DNA of 64,000 nt from an uncultured Alphaproteobacteria bacterium (GTDB lineage: Bacteria > Pseudomonadota > Alphaproteobacteria > HIMB59). Positions within the stretch are counted from its first letter, which is position 1. The number at the start of each line of letters is the position of its first letter. Where the stretch lies: positions 62,001 through 126,000 of the forward strand of contig CACGSS010000001.1 in the NCBI GenBank assembly GCA_902575725.1, given 5' to 3'. Under the pieces are notes generated by a model. That model saw nothing but the letters and a program-made list of their open reading frames with translations. It had not been told where the DNA came from and ran no database searches. The translations under genes and the position numbers were made by a program. Below, in pieces: positions 37,868-46,861 of this stretch.

Positions 37868-38689
37868 ATGAACAAAGATGAGAGAGTAATTAAAGAATTT
37901 GGTGAAGAGTGGCTTAAATATAACTACAATAAGGTAAATAAAGATGAACTTTTTAAAAACTTCGTACAATATTTTGAAATATTTCCGTGGAATATAATTG
38001 ATAACAAATCAGAGGGTTTTGATATGGGTTGTGGTTCTGGTAGATGGGCGCAGTTTGTTGCTCCAAAAGTTGGACTACTTAATTGTGTAGAACCAAGTGA
38101 AGCGATAAATATAGCAAAAAAAAATTTAAACTCTTTTAATAATGTAAATTATCTTAAAGAAACTACAGAAAATTGTTCTATAAAAAATTATAGTCAAGAC
38201 TTTGGTTATTGTCTTGGAGTTCTTCATCACATTCCTGACACAGAAAAAGCTATTGGTGATTGCTCTAAATTACTTAAAAAAGGTGCTCCTTTTTTGATTT
38301 ATGTATATTACAATTTTGAAAATAAACCATTATGGTTCAAATCAATATGGAAAATTTCTGATTTAGTAAGAAAAGTTATATCTATTTTGCCACAGAATTT
38401 AAAAAAAATTATTTGTGAGTTAATTGCTTTTTTTATTTACTACCCTCTAAGCAAACTGGCTCTTCTTTTTGAAAAAATTGGCCTCAATTCCTCTAATGTT
38501 CCACTTTCTGATTATAAGAACAAACCTTATTATCATTTAAGAAATGATGCATTAGATCGTTTTGGTACAAGATTAGAACAAAGATTTTCAAAGAGAGAAA
38601 TTGAAATGATGTTAGTGAAAAATGGATTTGAAAAAATAATATTTTCTGATAGCACGCCTTATTGGTGTTGTTTAGCCTACAAAAGTTAA
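37868..38689 (+). CDS. Class I SAM-dependent methyltransferase
   Basis: 273 residues. The SAM motif is GFDMGCGSGRWAQFVAPK, followed by NCVEPSEAINIAKK and DFGYCLGVLHHIPDTEKA, typical of small-molecule or lipid methyltransferases. The C-terminal part ends with RLEQRFSKREIEMMLVKNGFEKI, the usual substrate-lobe end. It has its own 36-bp gap after selD and may be co-transcribed with it. No substrate can be named. Confidence 0.82.
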   Translation: MNKDERVIKEFGEEWLKYNYNKVNKDELFKNFVQYFEIFPWNIIDNKSEGFDMGCGSGRWAQFVAPKVGLLNCVEPSEAINIAKKNLNSFNNVNYLKETTENCSIKNYSQDFGYCLGVLHHIPDTEKAIGDCSKLLKKGAPFLIYVYYNFENKPLWFKSIWKISDLVRKVISILPQNLKKIICELIAFFIYYPLSKLALLFEKIGLNSSNVPLSDYKNKPYYHLRNDALDRFGTRLEQRFSKREIEMMLVKNGFEKIIFSDSTPYWCCLAYKS

Positions 38690-38695
38690 AATATC

Positions 38696-39394
38696 TTAAC
38701 TATTTTTAAACTTTTTTTTAAATAAAATTACCAAAATAATTACAAAAGCAACAAAAGCAATAGGTATCAAATACTCTGGCCGTGCTACAAGAGAAAAATT
38801 AAGTTTGGTCTTATTAATAAATATTTCCTCTAAACCTTGACCTATACTTCCGAAAATAAACGACCAAGGGGCAAGTCCAAATATTGTAGTGTAAATAAAT
38901 TTCTTATTATTTGCTCCTAGGCCTGCTAAAATTAGGTTTTGCAAAAAAAAAGGAGTTCCTGGGATAACACGAATTAATATCATCAATTCTAAGTCATTTT
39001 GGTTAAAATAATTTTGTATATTAGAGTATTTATCTAAAAATTTACTTTTTATGAAATCTAAAAAGAAAAATTTAGCAATTATAAAAATTCCAAATGCTCC
39101 AAGCGTTCCACCAATTAGAGATATTAGCCCCCCTATCCAAGTTCCAAACAAAAAACCATTTATCATTGATAATAATGAGGCAAATGGAAAATTACATAAA
39201 ATTAAAAAGCTATATAAAACTAAGAATACAGAAACCGATAAGAAGAAGTTTTGAGATATAAAATTTTGTATATTATCTAAATTATAAAAAAAAGTTTCAA
39301 GTTGAAAAAAATCATTATTAAAAAAATATATAGTCCATAAAATTACGAATAATATTAATAAAAATAAAATTGATAATTTTTTTGATAATTTCAC
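38696..39394 (-). CDS. TVP38/TMEM64 (DedA-superfamily) membrane protein
   Basis: 232 residues, about six membrane helices. The SNARE-associated domain is recognisable from FPFASLLSMINGFLFGTWIGG and IRVIPGTPFFLQNLILAGLG followed by FIYTTIFGLAPWSFIFGSIGQGL. Relatives are lipid scramblases or transporters, and some are linked to selenite or mercury handling. GTG start, overlapping the ccdA stop by one base, so the two are probably one operon. Confidence 0.88.
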   Translation of the reverse strand: MKLSKKLSILFLLILFVILWTIYFFNNDFFQLETFFYNLDNIQNFISQNFFLSVSVFLVLYSFLILCNFPFASLLSMINGFLFGTWIGGLISLIGGTLGAFGIFIIAKFFFLDFIKSKFLDKYSNIQNYFNQNDLELMILIRVIPGTPFFLQNLILAGLGANNKKFIYTTIFGLAPWSFIFGSIGQGLEEIFINKTKLNFSLVARPEYLIPIAFVAFVIILVILFKKKFKNS

Positions 39395-40122
39395 TATATT
39401 AAGAGCATTTCTAATGATGGTAAAATTGAATTTAATTGAAATCCTAAAGATTGAATTGAACCATTAAAAATCAAAATACCTGTTATAAGTAAGATCAAAC
39501 CTGTAATGAATTGGAAATAACGAATGTATTTATTTAAAAAACTAGTCATGATTAATATTTTGCTCATCATTATTCCAACGACTATGAAAGGAACTGCCAA
39601 ACCGATTGAGTAAAAAGACAATAATATAACTCCATTAACGCTATCCTTTATAGCAACTGCTAATACAGATCCTAAAATAGGCCCAATGCATGGACTCCAA
39701 CCAAAAGCAAAAGCAACTCCAATTATAAAAGGGAATAATTGATTATTTTGAAAACCTTTTAAATTGAATTTACGCTCAAAATCTAAAAAAGGTATTTTAA
39801 TTATTCCTATAAAATATAGTCCCAAAATAACTATTAATATTCCTGATATGAAATTAAGTTGCTTTTTAAAATCAAAAAATATGTCACTCAAAAAATCGAT
39901 TGAGGCGCCCATTAATATAAAGACAAAAGAAAAACCTAGAGTAAATAATAAAATATGTGGTAATAACTTTAGTGTGTTTACCGCTGATGAATTTTGTAAA
40001 TCTGCAAAAGATTTGCCAACAATATATGATATAAATCCTGGAACTATGGGTAGGACACAAGGTGAGAGAAAACTAAGAACACCAGCTAAAAAAGCTATAG
40101 TTATAGGGATATCTTGAATCAT
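39394..40122 (-). CDS. ccdA: Cytochrome c biogenesis protein CcdA
   Basis: 242 residues, six membrane helices. It passes electrons from cytoplasmic thioredoxin to periplasmic thiol proteins. The two redox cysteines are in FLSPCVLPIVPGF (helix 1) and GWSPCIGPILG (helix 4), the exact CcdA/DsbD pattern. It feeds cytochrome c maturation and possibly the periplasmic MsrB and peroxidase encoded nearby. ATG start, divergent from a CDP-alcohol transferase gene. Confidence 0.95.
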   Translation of the reverse strand: MIQDIPITIAFLAGVLSFLSPCVLPIVPGFISYIVGKSFADLQNSSAVNTLKLLPHILLFTLGFSFVFILMGASIDFLSDIFFDFKKQLNFISGILIVILGLYFIGIIKIPFLDFERKFNLKGFQNNQLFPFIIGVAFAFGWSPCIGPILGSVLAVAIKDSVNGVILLSFYSIGLAVPFIVVGIMMSKILIMTSFLNKYIRYFQFITGLILLITGILIFNGSIQSLGFQLNSILPSLEMLLI

Positions 40123-40162
40123 TTAATTATAGTAACATTATACTGACCGTAAAATAACACAG

Positions 40163-40780
40163 ATGTTTGATCGCCAAATTCAAAATTTTACCCAAAAGCC
40201 ATTAATAATAATAGCTAAACTTTTTTTAAAATTTTTAAAACCTAATCAGATGACAATATTAGGCTTCATATTAGGTTTTGTTATGTGTATTTTAATTTTT
40301 TTTCAGTTCCATTTTGCTGCTCTAGCACTCTTGATTTTAAACAGGGTTTGTGATGGCTTAGATGGAACAATGGCCAGACTTACAACCCCAACTCCTTTAG
40401 GTGGATATTTAGATATTGTTAGTGACTTTACAATTTATTCCGGATTTGTTTTAGCTTTTGGGCTCAGTAATATTAGTTATACAAGCTTATCAATGATTTT
40501 ACTTTTTTTGTACATAGGAACGTGCACAACATTTCTTGCAAAAGCGGCAATTCAAACTCAATTAGATAAAATTTCAGAGACAAATGATACTGTTGAAAGA
40601 TTGCCAAAAAGTTTTCATTATACTTCAGGATTAGTTGAAGGCACAGAAACAATAATTTACATGATTTTGTGTCTCTTATTACCAAATTTTTTTATTTTAA
40701 TATCTATTATTTTTGGGATTTTATGTTTAATAACTTTTATATCTAGAATTATTGTTTGTTACGTTGAATTTAATTTATAA
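40163..40780 (+). CDS. CDP-alcohol phosphatidyltransferase family protein
   Basis: 205 residues, about five or six membrane helices. The catalytic motif DG-x2-AR-x8-G-x3-D-x3-D is clear: CDGLDGTMARL then PLGGYLDIVSDF at about residues 62-90. It joins a CDP-activated lipid or alcohol to an alcohol acceptor, as in phospholipid synthesis (PgsA/PssA type). The acceptor cannot be told. It overlaps the convergent small membrane protein gene by 11 bp. Confidence 0.9.
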   Translation: MFDRQIQNFTQKPLIIIAKLFLKFLKPNQMTILGFILGFVMCILIFFQFHFAALALLILNRVCDGLDGTMARLTTPTPLGGYLDIVSDFTIYSGFVLAFGLSNISYTSLSMILLFLYIGTCTTFLAKAAIQTQLDKISETNDTVERLPKSFHYTSGLVEGTETIIYMILCLLLPNFFILISIIFGILCLITFISRIIVCYVEFNL

Positions 40781-41126
40781 AAGTTAAATAAGCTTCCATA
40801 AAAACTTTTGAAACAATCATAGTAATTATAAAAAAAGATAATTTTAAAAAAATTCTAGTTACTCTTCCAGGTTCAAAACCTGCATAATAAGCTTCAAATA
40901 TATCAATGTTATTGAAAAACTTCTTATTTACAAAGTTTTTAAGTAAGAAAAATAATTTTGCTAATGGTCTTACGACTAAGTAATTTCCAATTATAGAAAA
41001 TACGATAACAATTACTAAACTTATATTCATCGCAAAGGACCAAATAATCAGTGACCCAATCCAGTAGCCCAAAAATAGTAACCTTTCCTTTTGTTGAGGG
41101 TGAATATAAGCTTGAAAAAAATTCAT
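40770..41126 (-). CDS. Conserved small membrane protein, function unknown
   Basis: 118 residues, not recognised. Two closely spaced helices at about 17-55 and one near 93-115, with a charged middle part FEAYYAGFEPGRVTRIF. ATG start at 41126 is only 1 bp beyond the frameshift-corrected end (41128) of the upstream amino-acid dehydrogenase, so the two are almost certainly one operon. A role cannot be assigned. Confidence 0.65.
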   Translation of the reverse strand: MNFFQAYIHPQQKERLLFLGYWIGSLIIWSFAMNISLVIVIVFSIIGNYLVVRPLAKLFFLLKNFVNKKFFNNIDIFEAYYAGFEPGRVTRIFLKLSFFIITMIVSKVFMEAYLTFIN

Positions 41127-41127
41127 T

Positions 41128-41187
41128 TTATTTTAATCCATCTAAAGCCATTTCACTTGCAATGTTGGATGCTAAAATCAAATCTTT
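41128..41187 (-). other. Out-of-frame 3' tail of the amino acid dehydrogenase gene
   Basis: About 18 codons, reading KDLILASNIASEMALDGLK then TAA, continue the dehydrogenase in the alternative frame and look like its normal C-terminal helix. The stop then falls 1 bp before the next gene's ATG, as expected for an intact operon. Confidence 0.7.
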
Positions 41188-42158
41188 TGAGATTTTTCTA
41201 AGATAAATTTTGTACGTGATTTTATTTTTTTTAAAAGGTCATCTACAATTTTGTCATCTGGTTCGAGATCTTCTTTAACACTAATTCTTGAACCTAATAT
41301 AATTACACCACCAGCGTTGGCACAATAATCAGGACAATATAATATACCTTTGTTAAATAATTCTTTTTCTACGTCATTATTATCCAGTTGATTATTTGCA
41401 GATCCAGTAATCATTGATATTTTATTATTTGCAAAATTTAAAAACTCTGTATTCAAATCACCTCCTCCAGCACAAGGAGAGTAGATATCAATTTTTTCAA
41501 AGGATGTATCTTGGAGTTCTCTACAAAATTTATAACCATCTTTCTCAATCAAATCTTTTTTATGCTCTAAGTCAGAAATTTCAATATTTGCACCTTCTTT
41601 TTTACATAAAGAAGCAATTCTTGATCCTGTCTTACCATATCCTTTGATAAATATATTTTTATTTGCTAATGAGTCTTGTCTGAATTTAAATTCTACACAT
41701 CCTAACATTGAGTAATAAACACCTAATGCGGTACCTAATCCGGAGTCAGAACCTATAGGGTTACAAACATGATATGAGTATTCTCTAAATCCTCTTAAGT
41801 CCTCATCAACAGTTCCCATATCTCCAGCTGTTATATAAGTACCATTAAGCTTGTTTAAAACTTCTCCAAATAAACTATATGCATCTTTTTTATTTATTTT
41901 AGAGTGAATAGTAGCCTTCCCACCACCAAAGGGAAGTTCAGCCAAAGAATTCTTATATGTCATTGCTTCAGCTAATTTTAGAACATCCTCTTCTTGCTTA
42001 TTTAAATCCTGGTAATTGAAATATCTACATCCACCCAAGGCAGGGCCTCTTTTAGTATTGTGAATAGCAATTACTGAGTAGAAATTAAATTTATCCTCCT
42101 CAGCATAGACTACTCTTTCAAATCCATCTTTTGGTTTATCTTTAATATTTAAAGTCAT
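41178..42158 (-). CDS. Leu/Phe/Glu-type amino acid dehydrogenase, probable 3' frameshift
   Basis: NAD-dependent deaminating dehydrogenase of the Glu/Leu/Phe/Val family. Seen: HNTKRGPALGGCRYF, LPFGGGKATIHSK (catalytic Lys), TAGDMGTVDEDLRG, FIKGYGKTGSRIASLC (NAD) and YCPDYCANAGGVI. ATG 42158 is used instead of the GTG one codon earlier. The frame stops at 41178 after LEKSQKI. In the next frame the sequence runs on as a further family-like helix (LILASNIASEMALDG) to a TAA at 41130-41128. One missing A near 41185 would explain this. Confidence 0.88.
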   Translation of the reverse strand: MTLNIKDKPKDGFERVVYAEEDKFNFYSVIAIHNTKRGPALGGCRYFNYQDLNKQEEDVLKLAEAMTYKNSLAELPFGGGKATIHSKINKKDAYSLFGEVLNKLNGTYITAGDMGTVDEDLRGFREYSYHVCNPIGSDSGLGTALGVYYSMLGCVEFKFRQDSLANKNIFIKGYGKTGSRIASLCKKEGANIEISDLEHKKDLIEKDGYKFCRELQDTSFEKIDIYSPCAGGGDLNTEFLNFANNKISMITGSANNQLDNNDVEKELFNKGILYCPDYCANAGGVIILGSRISVKEDLEPDDKIVDDLLKKIKSRTKFILEKSQKI

Positions 42159-42552
42159 CACTACTTATATAGTCAATTATTTTAAGGTCTCCCTCTAGAA
42201 AATCATATTCACGAATATCCTTTATTTCAATCCATTTTAGTTCTTTATGAAAATTATTTAAAACCTTACCACTGAAATTATTAACTAAATAAAAATATAT
42301 GAATACCCATTTATTCAAGTCTTTATAATTGAAATTATAACTGATCAATTCCTCACAATTAATTATGTTTACTGAGAGTTCCTCGTTTATTTCTCTAATC
42401 AAGGCCTCTTCATTTGTCTCATCTTTTTTGATTTTACCTCCAGGAAATTCCCATTTTAATGGATGATCCTTAAAGTTTGGTCTTTGACATATTAAAAGTT
42501 TATCATTTTGAAGTATTAATCCTGCTACAACTTTTATTTGTTTAATTTTCAT
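42142..42552 (-). CDS. Nudix hydrolase (MutT-like)
   Basis: 136 residues from ATG 42552 (a TTG at 42579 would add nine residues and is less likely). The Nudix box is complete: GGKIKKDETNEEALIREINEEL at about residues 38-59, with the upstream WEFPGG typical of MutT. QRPNFKDHPLKWEF also fits 8-oxo-dGTP sanitising enzymes. It removes oxidised nucleotides or hydrolyses a similar nucleoside diphosphate. It overlaps both neighbours slightly. Confidence 0.88.
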   Translation of the reverse strand: MKIKQIKVVAGLILQNDKLLICQRPNFKDHPLKWEFPGGKIKKDETNEEALIREINEELSVNIINCEELISYNFNYKDLNKWVFIYFYLVNNFSGKVLNNFHKELKWIEIKDIREYDFLEGDLKIIDYISSDDFKY

Positions 42553-43417
42553 ATTTTGTTTTAGCAATATAAATACCAATCAGGATTAATGTACTTCCAA
42601 AAAATTGGATCAATGTTAGTTTTTCTTGAAAAAAAAAGTACGCCAATAAGGTTGCAGCGATAGGTTGTATTAAAAGACTCAAAGATGATAAAGAAGCAGA
42701 TAAAAATGCTAGAGAGTAAGCTATAAAAGATTGTCCGATGAATTGGCATACAAAACCTAGTAAAAATAGAATTGCTATCGCGTAAAAAGACTTTGGTACT
42801 AAACTTTGTTCAAAAAATATCGCGACTAAAAGTAAAATAATTGAACTTACACATCCTGAAAAAAACATAATCGTACTTGAATTTATATTTTTTCTTAATT
42901 GGCTAATAGTAAGAATATAACAACCATACCAAATTGCAGTTAGAACACCTAAAAGATCTCCCAAAAATTGTGATTTATAAAATTGAAAACTCTCACCTAA
43001 TAACAAGGTCATACCACTCATCGAGATAAATATGGCAATAAAAAAAAACTTAGAAAATTTTTCTTTAAGAAATATTAAAGAAAATAAAATTACTACAATT
43101 GGAGCTAAATTAGATAAAAATGTTGCCTTAGAAACTGTGGTAAGTTTGATAGACAAATGCCAACAAATTAAATCTAATGAAAAAAAGACACCTGAAATAA
43201 AAATAATTAAAAATTTATTTTTTAAAACAGGAAAGTTTACTTTTTCAATAATTTTCAGTGACCCAAACATTAAAAAAAAGGGAAGGCTCACGAATATCCT
43301 AAAAAAAGCTGTCATTATTGGGTCAACCTCTGAAAGTCGAACAAATATAGGAGAAAAAGCAATACTTACTGCACCTATAATTAGAATAAGAAAAGGATTA
43401 ATTTTTAAATTAGGCAA
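42542..43417 (-). CDS. EamA/DMT-superfamily transporter
   Basis: 291 residues with ten predicted membrane helices in two repeated halves (EamA domains). Signature pieces are DLICWHLSIKLTTVSKATFLSNLAPIV and IAYSLAFLSASLSSLSLLIQPIAATLLAYFFFQEKL, where the Pro and EKL end each half. It probably exports or imports a small metabolite; the substrate is unknown. It starts at TTG 43417, overlapping the MFS gene stop by 8 bp. Confidence 0.88.
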   Translation of the reverse strand: MPNLKINPFLILIIGAVSIAFSPIFVRLSEVDPIMTAFFRIFVSLPFFLMFGSLKIIEKVNFPVLKNKFLIIFISGVFFSLDLICWHLSIKLTTVSKATFLSNLAPIVVILFSLIFLKEKFSKFFFIAIFISMSGMTLLLGESFQFYKSQFLGDLLGVLTAIWYGCYILTISQLRKNINSSTIMFFSGCVSSIILLLVAIFFEQSLVPKSFYAIAILFLLGFVCQFIGQSFIAYSLAFLSASLSSLSLLIQPIAATLLAYFFFQEKLTLIQFFGSTLILIGIYIAKTKYEN

Positions 43418-44606
43418 AAACTTCTTCGGATTTTTCTTTTTCTATAATTGGAAAGTGGATGATTGCAGAAAATAGAGAAATTACTATCGCCATTATCCAA
43501 GCTATATCGAGTGAGCCATAAATATCTATAACTAATCCTCCAATAAAAGAGCCAAGAAATGCTCCTGCTTGATGGGAAACCATTACAATCCCAAATAAGG
43601 TCGAAAGGTATCTTGTGCCAAATCTATTTGAAACAATTCCTGAAGTCGGTGGGACAGTTGATAACCATAAAAGACCAATACAACAACTGAAGGCTATAAT
43701 TGTGAAATTATTAGTAGGCAAAATTAATAACAAAAAAATTACTATGCTTCTTACAAAATAAATAAAAGATAAAATATATTTTTTTTTTATAATGCCTGAA
43801 ACCTTACCTGAAATTAAAGTACCAATCATATTAAATAACCCAATTAAAGTAAGTCCTGTTGCAGCTATTGTAGTTTCTAACCCTTTAATTTTTGCAAAAA
43901 CTGGAAGATAGTTTGAAATTAAAGCAACATGTAAGCCACAAACAAAAAATCCTAAAATAAGATAGTTATAACTTTTATCCTTAAAAGCTTTTTTTAATAC
44001 ATCTGATATTTTTCTTTTTGTAAATTCTTTCTTATCTTTTTTTTGAGGCTTAGGTAAAAGGAATATAAGTGAAAGAGGAATTATGAATAGAAAAAACATA
44101 GATGTAATTTGAAAAGAAAAACTCCATTTAAAGGTTGTGACTAAAAATTGGTTAATAGGTGTAAATATAAACATCCCTGTCGCAGCAAGAGACATAAGTA
44201 TTCCTGTTACTGTACTTTGTGTTTTATCATCCTCAAAATATTTTGAGACTCCACCAATTATAACTGGTACAGAAATAACACCAGCTGAAATACCTCCAAT
44301 TATGCCAATACCAAATAAAAAATGTAAAGGATGTATCGCTGAAGAAGCAACATAGAAACTAAGAGAGACACCAAAGAAACCAAAACAAAGAGTTTTTACA
44401 TAACCCTTTTGTTCAGCAAATGCACCTGCAATGGGTGACATAGCTCCCCAAAGCAAATTAAAAAGACCATATGTTAGACCTATTATAGACGCACTAAAAA
44501 CTGTAGAGCTTAAAAGATCTGGGACGTAAATCCCAAGAGACATTCTAAATCCGTTTCCTACTGACAATATTAATCCAGCAACTAAAACTAATAGAATTGT
44601 TCTCAT
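43410..44606 (-). CDS. MFS transporter
   Basis: 398 residues, twelve membrane helices. GLTYGLFNLLWGAMSPIAGAFAEQKG and the mirrored GLFNMIGTLISGKVSG hold the loop 2-3 and 8-9 motifs; a basic cytoplasmic loop (KPQKKDKKEFTKRK) lies between the halves. VSHQAGAFLGSFIGG near the end resembles monocarboxylate/oxalate-type (NarK-unrelated) MFS proteins. Substrate unknown. ATG start; the gene heads a minus-strand operon with the EamA, Nudix and dehydrogenase genes. Confidence 0.9.
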   Translation of the reverse strand: MRTILLVLVAGLILSVGNGFRMSLGIYVPDLLSSTVFSASIIGLTYGLFNLLWGAMSPIAGAFAEQKGYVKTLCFGFFGVSLSFYVASSAIHPLHFLFGIGIIGGISAGVISVPVIIGGVSKYFEDDKTQSTVTGILMSLAATGMFIFTPINQFLVTTFKWSFSFQITSMFFLFIIPLSLIFLLPKPQKKDKKEFTKRKISDVLKKAFKDKSYNYLILGFFVCGLHVALISNYLPVFAKIKGLETTIAATGLTLIGLFNMIGTLISGKVSGIIKKKYILSFIYFVRSIVIFLLLILPTNNFTIIAFSCCIGLLWLSTVPPTSGIVSNRFGTRYLSTLFGIVMVSHQAGAFLGSFIGGLVIDIYGSLDIAWIMAIVISLFSAIIHFPIIEKEKSEEVFA

Positions 44607-44678
44607 TTCCTTAAAATATATGAATCATATCAAAAAAATATGTTTATTTTTGAGGTTAAATATCTATTATACGCCGTC

Positions 44679-44762
44679 ATGGGTTATCCTAAAAAACACA
44701 GAGGTAGAAGAAAAATAGGTTCACGAAAAAGAAGAGCTAAAAGAAGAGCTAAAAAGAAATAG
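44679..44762 (+). CDS. Very small, highly basic protein (27 aa)
   Basis: ATG 44679 to TAG, 27 codons. About 16 of 27 residues are Arg or Lys, in the order MGYPKKHRGRRKIG then SRKRRAKRRAKKK. It begins Met-Gly like the ribosomal micro-protein bTHX and has its length and charge, but I cannot confirm homology. It lies in the gap between divergent MFS and MsrB genes. No strong ribosome-binding site is visible. A nucleic-acid- or ribosome-binding role is plausible. Confidence 0.55.
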   Translation: MGYPKKHRGRRKIGSRKRRAKRRAKKK

Positions 44763-44797
44763 TATTGTCAATTATTATAATTTATCCCTGATATTTT

Positions 44798-45265
44798 ATG
44801 GTTGTTTTAAACAGAAGAAGATTTATATCAGTATTTATTGGGGGATGTCTTTTTGGATATAACCCTTTGGTTGCTATGGAAAAATTAATTCTTTCAGATG
44901 AGGAATGGAAAATGAGATTATCAGATGAAGAGTATTATATATTGAGACAGCATGGAACTGAACGACCCGGGTTTAGCGTGCTTAACAGTGAAAAAAGGAA
45001 AGGTACCTACCATTGTGCAGGATGCGAACTACCACTATTTTCATCGGATATGAAATATGATAGCGGAACTGGCTGGCCTTCATTTTTTGATTATCTTCCT
45101 AATGCTTTGGGTTTTAAAACAGATTTTAAATTGGTGTTTCCACGAAAAGAATATCACTGTGCTAAATGTGGTGGGCATCACGGACACGTTTTCAAAGATG
45201 GTCCAGAACCTACAGGTTTAAGATACTGTAATAACGGTATAGCTTTAAACTTTATTCCAGATTAA
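44798..45265 (+). CDS. msrB: Peptide-methionine (R)-S-oxide reductase MsrB, exported
   Basis: 155 residues. The zinc site is CAGC and CAKC (HCAGCELPLF, YHCAKCGGHHGHVF) and the catalytic Cys is in LRYCNNGIALNF. The MsrB domain begins at about residue 35. The N-terminus NRRRFISVFIGGCLFG has the double Arg and hydrophobic core of a Tat-type signal, so it should repair oxidised proteins in the periplasm, drawing electrons perhaps through CcdA. It ends overlapping the convergent bioY by 4 bp. Confidence 0.93.
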   Translation: MVVLNRRRFISVFIGGCLFGYNPLVAMEKLILSDEEWKMRLSDEEYYILRQHGTERPGFSVLNSEKRKGTYHCAGCELPLFSSDMKYDSGTGWPSFFDYLPNALGFKTDFKLVFPRKEYHCAKCGGHHGHVFKDGPEPTGLRYCNNGIALNFIPD

Positions 45266-45807
45266 TTTTTTTTAATTAGCAAATACGTTAAAGAAATAGC
45301 AAGTGCTATCTTTAAAAGTTCACTGTAAATAAATGGGTATAAGCCTGCGTTTATAGATTTCTCTAGTCCTATGAAGCTTGATAAATGGGCAATACCACAA
45401 ACAAAAATAATTAACGCGCCTATAAAAATAGATAAAATAATTTTAATTAAGTTTTTATTGAAAAGGTTTTTTGAAAAATATGCTATTACAAATGAAGCTA
45501 AAATCATTCCATAAAGAAATCCAAATGTTGGAGACATGACATAACCAAAACCTCCACCAGCAGCAAAGATGGGAAGACCAATTAGTCCAAGAATTACGTA
45601 TGAGACAGTTGCATAAAAACCAACTATGCCCATTGAAGCAGCAATAAAATATACAACAAAGGTTTGTAGCGTCATCGGCACAGGATAGAAAGGAATACTA
45701 ATTTTACTAGAAACTGATAAGAGAATAATTCCCAAAAGAGAAAATACTATTTTGGATAAATTACTTTGAGCGTACTGACTTAAAATTGTTATATTTTTAT
45801 TTTCCAT
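45262..45807 (-). CDS. bioY: Biotin transporter BioY
   Basis: 181 residues, about six membrane helices. The family segment ISIPFYPVPMTLQTFVVYF, then LGLIGLPIFAAGGGFGYVMSPTFGFLYG, is diagnostic of the substrate-binding component of biotin ECF transporters. No bioM/bioN genes are adjacent, so it may work alone or with a shared energising module. This implies biotin uptake, common in streamlined marine bacteria. It lies 38 bp downstream of tal. Confidence 0.94.
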   Translation of the reverse strand: MENKNITILSQYAQSNLSKIVFSLLGIILLSVSSKISIPFYPVPMTLQTFVVYFIAASMGIVGFYATVSYVILGLIGLPIFAAGGGFGYVMSPTFGFLYGMILASFVIAYFSKNLFNKNLIKIILSIFIGALIIFVCGIAHLSSFIGLEKSINAGLYPFIYSELLKIALAISLTYLLIKKN

Positions 45808-45845
45808 ATTAATTATTTATAATTTTGAAGTGATTTGTGCAATAA

Positions 45846-46805
45846 TTATAATTGGCTACTAATTAATTCTTTTAATTTCAATAAATCCTTATTAAATAAT
45901 CTAATACCCTCAGCTAATTTAAAAGATGCCATCTGATTTTCATTTAAATGCCAACGAAATGAGCTCTCATTCACATTAATTCTCTCAATATCTAATGAAG
46001 ATGAGTTTTCTTTTGATAATTTAAGTTTAATTTCGTCATCGTTTTGGCTTAACTCCTCTAAAAGAGTTGGGCTAATTGTTAATTTATCACATCCTGCTAA
46101 ATTAATTATTTCATCCTTATTTCTAAATGATGCTGCCATAACAATAGTGTTATAATTAAATTTTTTAAAATAATTAAAAATCTTCTCAACGCTCTCAACA
46201 CCTGGGTCATTTGATGAGTCATAATCTTTTTGTGTATTTGATTTAAACCAGTCAAGTATCCTTCCCACAAATGGTGAAATTAAAAATGCTCCTGCTTCAG
46301 CACAAGCTATTGCTTGTGTTAAAGAAAAAATGAGTGTGCAATTACAAGAAATTCCCTCTGCCTCTAATTTTTTTACTGCTTGTATTCCTTCCCATGTGCC
46401 TGCAATTTTAATTAATATTCTATTCTTGGGGACGCCTGATTGCTCATAGCTATTGATTATTTGCTTTGCCTTTTCAACAGTAGCTTCAGTATTAAATGAT
46501 AAATCAGAGTCGACCTCGGTAGAAACATATCCTGGCACAATTTTTGTTAATTCTATACCAAAAGCAATAGTTAGTTGATCAGCAATGTAATTAACTTGAT
46601 CCTCAGTTTGAGAAAATTTTCTACTTTTTGAATTACTTATTACTTCATCAACTAATTTTTTGTATTTGTTTGATTGAACAGCTTTAAATATTAAAGATGG
46701 ATTGGTTGTACAGTCATCTGGGTTAAATTTTTGAATACTGTCAATATCTCCGGTGTCTGCAACAACTGATGAAAATTTTTTAAGACTATCTAATTGAGAT
46801 ACCAT
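45846..46805 (-). CDS. tal: Transaldolase
   Basis: 319 residues, the length of TalB-type enzymes. VVADTGDIDSIQKFNPDDCTTNPSL is the N-terminal signature, with the Schiff-base Lys in ILIKIAGTWEG and the later VMAASFRNKDEI. It moves a dihydroxyacetone unit between sugar phosphates in the pentose phosphate pathway. ATG start. Confidence 0.97.
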   Translation of the reverse strand: MVSQLDSLKKFSSVVADTGDIDSIQKFNPDDCTTNPSLIFKAVQSNKYKKLVDEVISNSKSRKFSQTEDQVNYIADQLTIAFGIELTKIVPGYVSTEVDSDLSFNTEATVEKAKQIINSYEQSGVPKNRILIKIAGTWEGIQAVKKLEAEGISCNCTLIFSLTQAIACAEAGAFLISPFVGRILDWFKSNTQKDYDSSNDPGVESVEKIFNYFKKFNYNTIVMAASFRNKDEIINLAGCDKLTISPTLLEELSQNDDEIKLKLSKENSSSLDIERINVNESSFRWHLNENQMASFKLAEGIRLFNKDLLKLKELISSQL

Positions 46806-46861
46806 GAAAATAAATATTCTTTCTTAACGATTGTTTAAGCTATATATTAATTAAACTTCTT

